Source: an uncultured Lachnospiraceae bacterium
GTDB taxonomy: Bacteria > Bacillota_A > Clostridia > Lachnospirales > Lachnospiraceae
Direction: 5' to 3'
Assembly (NCBI GenBank): GCA_910585855.1
Contig: CAJUGZ010000141.1
Location: forward strand, 1 to 10,801
DNA: 10,801 nucleotides
In this document: positions 8,851 through 10,801 of the stretch, piece by piece
Position numbering within the stretch: position 1 is the stretch's first letter
Layout of the letters: each line of letters begins with the position of its first letter
The notes under the pieces: generated by a model
What the model was told of the DNA's origin: nothing
The model's database searches: none
What the model saw: the letters and a program-made list of their open reading frames with translations, nothing else
Made by a program: the position numbers and the translations under genes

Positions 8851-9035
8851 TTTTTTGTTCCAAAGCCAAGAAACAGCCAGATGCAAAAACGGTGAGCATC
8901 CCGTTTTGACTGCCATATGGGCGAATTGCCCCCCGGTCTATCTGGTTGGATGCACCACAATGCAGAAGTCTTAGAACTTCTTGCTTTTTGGAAACCGGAA
9001 CAGCAGGCTGCTCACCGTTTTTGCATCTGGCGTCC
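8851..9035 (+). repeat. Hairpin element family II, copy 1
   Basis: A perfect 23-bp inverted repeat joins 8876-8898 with 9009-9031 and encloses 110 bases. Inside is a small hairpin, GAAGT (8965-8969) with ACTTC (8975-8979). The left end reads TTTTTTGTTCC then AAGAAACAGCC; the right end is GGCGTCC (9029-9035). These ends resemble family I. The first 48 bases (8851-8898) match 10645-10692 at 42 positions, and all six differences are transitions. A minus-strand frame (stop near 8714, start near 9055) crosses the element, but it consists of repeat sequence and has no convincing ribosome site. Confidence 0.8.
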
Positions 9036-9081
9036 CCTCCCCCGTCTTTTATCATAACATATCAACTTAAAATTTACTCAC

Positions 9082-9136
9082 TTGCATAAACCCCCAAAAT
9101 AGAGTATGATAAAAATACTTTTATAAAAACGAGGTG
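9082..9136 (+). promoter_or_regulatory. Promoter and RBS of the sigma-like gene
   Basis: TTGCAT (9082-9087), a 17-base spacer, then TATGAT (9105-9110) form a plausible housekeeping promoter with a near-consensus -10. The leader would be about 27 bases. GAGGTG (9131-9136) is 7 bases before the ATG at 9144. The promoter starts about 45 bases beyond the end of the family II element, so the gene does not depend on that element for its basal promoter. Confidence 0.5.
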
Positions 9137-9143
9137 AATCCCA

Positions 9144-9746
9144 ATGAACAATCAAGACAACCCAAATACCAAAAAAATAACAAAAACAGAAAAAACAGAA
9201 ACAGATGAAACAATTAACTACGAAATCGAACTTTTAAAAATTTACCTAGAAGATCTAAAATCAATCCCCCCAGCCGATGAGCTTCTAAAAAAAGAACTGA
9301 TGCAAGCCGCCTCAAGCGGAAAACAAGAAGCCAAAAAACAACTTGCCGAACTCTATCTTATGCAGGCAGTTCAACTTGCAGCATCCTACCGTGGACAAGG
9401 AATCGGACTTGCCGACCTAATCCAAGAAGCCAACATAGGACTAATGGAAGCCCTATCAGAAACTCCAATTACCGAAAAGAAAATCCTATCCTCCATAGAA
9501 ACGGCTCTAAAACAAGCCATAACCCAAGAAAACAATGCTTCTAAAATAGGAAATCAACTTGCCGAACGCCTAAATCTCCTCTCTGACACCGCAAAAGAAC
9601 TCGCCAGCCAAAGAGGAAAAGAACCAACTATAAAAGAACTCGCCGAATATCTCCACATAACAGAAGAAGAAGTTCAAAACGATCTAAAACTCTCCCTAGA
9701 CGTTCTAAGTGCAGCGGATTCCTATTCCAAATCCAAAAACACCTAA
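9144..9746 (+). CDS. Truncated sigma-70-like protein lacking DNA-contact regions
   Basis: 200 residues. After a polar Lys/Thr-rich N-terminus (1-25), residues 30-104 match sigma-70 regions 1.2-2.2, ending in YRGQGIGLADLIQEANIGL (82-100). This is the helix that grips the RNA polymerase beta' clamp; Asp91, Gln94, Glu95, Asn97 and Met101 align with E. coli Asp403, Gln406, Glu407, Asn409 and Met413. Residues 105-130 occupy regions 2.3-2.4, but the aromatics used to open the -10 element are replaced by my hand alignment (Tyr425 to Lys112, Phe427 to Ile114, Tyr430 to Ser117, Trp433/434 to Thr120/Ala121). Residues 131-188 resemble region 3 (REPT-like GKEPTIKELAEYLHIT). Region 4, which reads the -35 box, is absent. 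It may be a core-binding regulator or decoy, or a reduced sigma paralogue. It is monocistronic, with a good RBS. Family membership is secure; function is not known. Confidence 0.85.
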   Translation: MNNQDNPNTKKITKTEKTETDETINYEIELLKIYLEDLKSIPPADELLKKELMQAASSGKQEAKKQLAELYLMQAVQLAASYRGQGIGLADLIQEANIGLMEALSETPITEKKILSSIETALKQAITQENNASKIGNQLAERLNLLSDTAKELASQRGKEPTIKELAEYLHITEEEVQNDLKLSLDVLSAADSYSKSKNT

Positions 9747-9762
9747 AAAATTATAGAAAAAT

Positions 9763-9814
9763 AAGCAGCGGTCTATCCCAGCTTCACTCTCACTTAGCAT
9801 GTAGACCTCTGCTT
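9763..9814 (-). terminator. Hairpin terminator after the YigZ gene, related to family I core
   Basis: A 14-position stem (9763-9776 with 9801-9814) has one mismatch and one wobble, around a 24-base loop. Read on the minus strand, it lies 16 bases after the YigZ stop and is followed by TTATTTTTC and a further T-run, as an intrinsic terminator should be. On the plus strand (after the sigma-like gene) there is no T-run. The loop contains CACTCTCACTTAGCAT, close to CGCTCTCGCTTAGCAT in the core of element A, so the hairpin may be a shortened relative of family I. Confidence 0.6.
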
Positions 9815-9830
9815 CAATTCCAACATCCCT

Positions 9831-10496
9831 TCAGCACTTCTCCTCCTCAAACAGCAAAACCTCCCCCTCTGCCTCTCCAAACCAAGTCCGACTCAAAACC
9901 GTAAATCCTGCTTTTCCATTCGTAGCTTCATTAATCTTCTTCTGAATTGCCCCTTCCTCCCCTAAAGGTATCAGCAATTCCACCCTTACCATATCACTAT
10001 ATTCACTATGTAAAATCAAAACTCCATCCTTCCCGGCAATATATTGAATCTTCCCAATCCCGCTATAATCCGTATCAACCTGTAAACGAATCCCCAAACA
10101 CTTTTCCACCAGCACACTATTCCTCAATCCAGCCTTTACTGCCCCAGAATATGCCCGAACCAATCCCCCTGTCCCCAACAAAGTTCCGCCAAAATACCGT
10201 GTCACCACCACAGCCATATTATGAATCCCTTCCCCCAATAAAACCTCCAGCATAGGACGCCCCGCAGTCCCGTTCGGTTCTCCGTCATCACTGCATCTTT
10301 GAAGCTCCTGATTTCTTCCAATTACATAAGCACTGCAGTTATGAGTAGCATCCCAATACTTTTTCCTTACCGCTTCCAAAAAAGAAATCGCCTCCTCCTC
10401 CGAATTTACCGGAAAAGTAGTAGCAATAAACCGGGATTTTTTTTCAACCAATTCCGCCTCTCCGCCCCGATAAAGAGCCTTATAACAAGTTTCCAT
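9831..10496 (-). CDS. yigZ: YigZ/YvyE family protein (IMPACT, UPF0029)
   Basis: A 221-residue soluble protein of the widespread IMPACT/YigZ family; the eukaryotic IMPACT homologue acts in translation control, and the bacterial role is poorly known. The N-terminal UPF0029 domain (about 15-125) carries SDDGEPNGTAGRP (69-81) and the family signature VVVTRYFGGTLLGTGGL (96-112). The C-terminal half (about 135-200) fits the DUF1949 ferredoxin-like domain. Length is normal for the family. I chose the ATG at 10496 because AAAGGA lies 9 bases upstream; the in-frame GTG at 10502 would leave only 3 bases to that site. The gene has its own extended -10 promoter and converges on the sigma-like gene across an 84-base gap. 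Confidence 0.92.
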   Translation of the reverse strand: METCYKALYRGGEAELVEKKSRFIATTFPVNSEEEAISFLEAVRKKYWDATHNCSAYVIGRNQELQRCSDDGEPNGTAGRPMLEVLLGEGIHNMAVVVTRYFGGTLLGTGGLVRAYSGAVKAGLRNSVLVEKCLGIRLQVDTDYSGIGKIQYIAGKDGVLILHSEYSDMVRVELLIPLGEEGAIQKKINEATNGKAGFTVLSRTWFGEAEGEVLLFEEEKC

Positions 10497-10543
10497 TTTC
10501 ACATATCCTTTCTAAAATAAATCATCTGCATTTATTCCAAACC

Positions 10544-10552
10544 ATTATACCA
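10544..10552 (-). promoter_or_regulatory. Extended -10 promoter of yigZ
   Basis: TGGTATAAT on the minus strand (10552-10544), identical to the box upstream of the PBP gene. The -35 position (TTTATG, 10572-10567, 17-base spacer) is weak. The start codon chosen is about 48 bases downstream, with AAAGGA between. Confidence 0.55.
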
Positions 10553-10626
10553 CAACAAAATCATATCATAAACCTACACTTTTAAACACTTTAATTAGGC
10601 TTTTAGGAGTAGATTTGCTTTCACCG

Positions 10627-10801
10627 GACGCCAAAGGCGGTTCTTTTTTTGTTCCGGGGTCAAGAAACAGCCAGATGCGAAAACGGTGGGCAGCCTGCAG
10701 TGACTTTGGAAAAAAGTTAGAAGTTCTTGGACTTCTGCTCGAAAAACTAAGATTTTTTTCACATCCTGCTTTCATGCAGGGTGTGAAAAAAAAGGGGCGT
10801 G
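10627..10801 (+). repeat. Hairpin element family II, copy 2 (runs off right edge)
   Basis: The segment 10645-10692 matches the left end of copy 1 (8851-8898) at 42 of 48 positions, including AAGAAACAGCCAGATGC. The inner GAAGT/ACTTC hairpin also recurs (10720-10724 with 10731-10735). The closing arm complementary to 10670-10692 is not seen before the window ends, so the element is either incomplete here or continues beyond 10801. GGACGCC (10627-10633), the reverse of the GGCGTCC end, lies just left of the head, suggesting abutting or nested elements. A minus-strand frame (10566-10775) across it is repeat sequence, not a supported gene. Confidence 0.7.
10753..10792. repeat. 17-bp hairpin inside family II copy 2
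   Basis: Seven T plus CACATCCTGC (10753-10769) pairs with GCAGGGTGTG plus seven A (10776-10792). There is one T.G pair and a 6-base loop. The T-run is on the 5' side on both strands, the reverse of a terminator. Confidence 0.7.

Noticed and set aside
8714..9055. Minus-strand 113-codon frame across family II copy 1
   Set aside because: Its sequence is the element itself; the similar frame at 10566-10775 shares residues only because the DNA repeats. No ribosome site is convincing.
10566..10775. Minus-strand 69-codon frame at the right edge
   Set aside because: It lies in family II copy 2 and begins in the T/A hairpin; it is best explained as repeat DNA.
10753..10792. Intrinsic terminator
   Set aside because: The T-run precedes the stem and the A-run follows it on both strands, so the U-tract is on the wrong side.

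Overview
The window looks like a low-GC Firmicutes chromosome, most likely a gut Lachnospiraceae-type Clostridium relative. This is inferred from the AT-rich DNA, strong AGGAGG ribosome sites, a pectin lyase carrying choline-binding-type cell-wall repeats, and the interspersed hairpin repeats. No species can be assigned from sequence reading alone.

Layout, left to right: (1) The 5' part of a class A penicillin-binding protein gene (minus strand, runs off the left edge). (2) A roughly 800-base non-coding stretch with two inverted copies (A and B) of a hairpin element. The unpaired core is almost identical in the two copies, while the stems differ by paired, compensating changes. A decayed fragment of the element's head lies between them. 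(3) A 6.6-kb minus-strand gene for a secreted, modular rhamnogalacturonan lyase (PL11 catalytic core) with malectin-like, InlB-repeat, FN3, Ig-like and cell-wall-binding modules. (4) A 695-base divergent intergenic region holding the lyase leader (with a hairpin) and a second, larger hairpin element (family II). (5) A small plus-strand gene for a sigma-70-like protein that keeps the core-RNAP clamp-binding segment but lacks the DNA-melting aromatics and region 4. (6) A short hairpin shared by the convergent 3' ends, probably the terminator of the next gene. (7) A minus-strand YigZ/IMPACT-family gene. (8) A second family-II element running to the right edge.

The protein genes do not form a pathway. 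The PBP builds peptidoglycan; the lyase is probably displayed on the cell wall to cut pectin side chains; the sigma-like and YigZ proteins are independent single-gene units with their own promoters. What ties the window together is the repeat population: at least four hairpin elements sit in the intergenic gaps and share ACAGCC / GGCGTCC-type ends. The covariation between copies A and B is the strongest sign of something undescribed: either a structured RNA family or a non-autonomous hairpin element family.
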